DNA of 6,107 nt, taken from contig JAFKFF010000065.1 of assembly GCA_017307315.1 (NCBI GenBank), positions 1-6,107 of the forward strand. The letters run 5' to 3'. The notes under the pieces are model-generated. The model was not told the DNA's origin. It saw only the letters and a program-made list of their open reading frames with translations, and did not search any database. This document shows, in pieces, positions 5,800-6,107 of the stretch (its first letter is position 1; the number at the start of each line of letters is the position of its first letter). This stretch comes from Alphaproteobacteria bacterium. GTDB taxonomy: Bacteria > Pseudomonadota > Alphaproteobacteria > Micropepsales > Micropepsaceae. Both the position numbers and the translations under genes were made by a program.

Positions 5800-6107
5800 A
5801 TGTTCTCGGTGGCGCGCAGAGCCGCAGTGAGCCTGGCCGTCGCCGCGATGGTTTTCCGGGCGCTGTTGCCGTTGGGCTGGATGCCCAATCCCGAGGGCTT
5901 CGGCGAAACCGCCCTGATTCCTTGCGACATGCCCATGAGCATGTCGGATGCCGACATGGCGATGATGATGCCGGGCATGGACATGTCGTCCATGCATCAT
6001 GGCTCGGGCGATGACGGCAAGGCGCCCGCGAGCGGGCATCATCATCAGGAATGCCCTTACGCGGCCGCCTCGCATGGCGGTACGCCGGCGGTCGATTCCG
6101 CGCCCGC
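5800..6107 (+). CDS. Partial DUF2946-type protein, Met/His-rich (probable metal binding)
   Basis: The gene runs off the right edge, with 102 codons visible. It begins MFSVARRAAVSLAVAAMVFR, a membrane or signal segment, and continues ALLPLGWMP, the hallmark opening of DUF2946 proteins, which are small membrane-associated proteins often found near copper or TonB-receptor genes. Cys42 follows, then a stretch with ten Met between residues 44 and 65, then His66-His67, a His-His-His at 80-82, and CPYAAA (85-90), matching the conserved C-P-[FY]-A of the family. The missing end would be expected to hold a short hydrophobic segment. The Met/His clusters suggest copper(I) or silver binding; this is inference. 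The start is uncertain: GTG at 5785 is in frame and has GGGGG 5 bases upstream, while the ATG at 5800 has only a weak GGTGG. It lies 191 bases beyond the phosphatase gene and is probably a separate unit. Confidence 0.7.
   Translation, partial: MFSVARRAAVSLAVAAMVFRALLPLGWMPNPEGFGETALIPCDMPMSMSDADMAMMMPGMDMSSMHHGSGDDGKAPASGHHHQECPYAAASHGGTPAVDSAP

Overview
The window is GC-rich, and all of its supportable genes lie on the + strand. Its gene content is typical of a free-living Gram-negative alphaproteobacterium: a TonB-dependent receptor of the type common in Caulobacter and sphingomonad relatives, a PQQ-type sugar dehydrogenase, a Tat-exported tyrosine phosphatase and a DUF2946 protein. The lineage is inferred from gene content and base composition only. 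No mobile element, CRISPR array, tRNA or rRNA was seen.

Layout: (1) positions 3-659 hold the end of a membrane-anchored proline-rich protein whose start lies left of the window; it carries two copies of an 18-residue motif. (2) The 142-base gap that follows contains a hairpin (732-764) inside a possible 37-codon leader ORF (692-805), which has a good ribosome binding site and overlaps the next start codon as ATGA. (3) 802-2022 is a Sec-exported six-bladed-propeller glucose/sorbosone dehydrogenase homologue with Gln where the catalytic His is expected. (4) The next gap, 170 bases, holds a striking 51-base hairpin (2079-2129). (5) 2193-4475 is an outer-membrane TonB-dependent receptor. (6) 44 bases later, 4520-5608 is a twin-arginine-signal tyrosine phosphatase of the Y_phosphatase3 type. 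(7) A 191-base gap carries a short hairpin and an inverted repeat whose arms match those of the 2079-2129 hairpin. (8) From about 5800 to the window end is a truncated Met/His-rich DUF2946 protein that probably binds copper or a similar metal.

The receptor and phosphatase look like one transcription unit, and the dehydrogenase may belong with them. All three products act outside the cytoplasm. One reading is a small uptake and processing cassette for a sugar-like or phosphorylated compound, with the receptor as importer and the two enzymes as periplasmic modifiers, but nothing here identifies the substrate. I saw no clear evidence of a wholly new system. The best leads are the shared-arm palindromes, the leader ORF with its hairpin, the repeat-bearing membrane protein, and the altered active-site residues in both enzymes.
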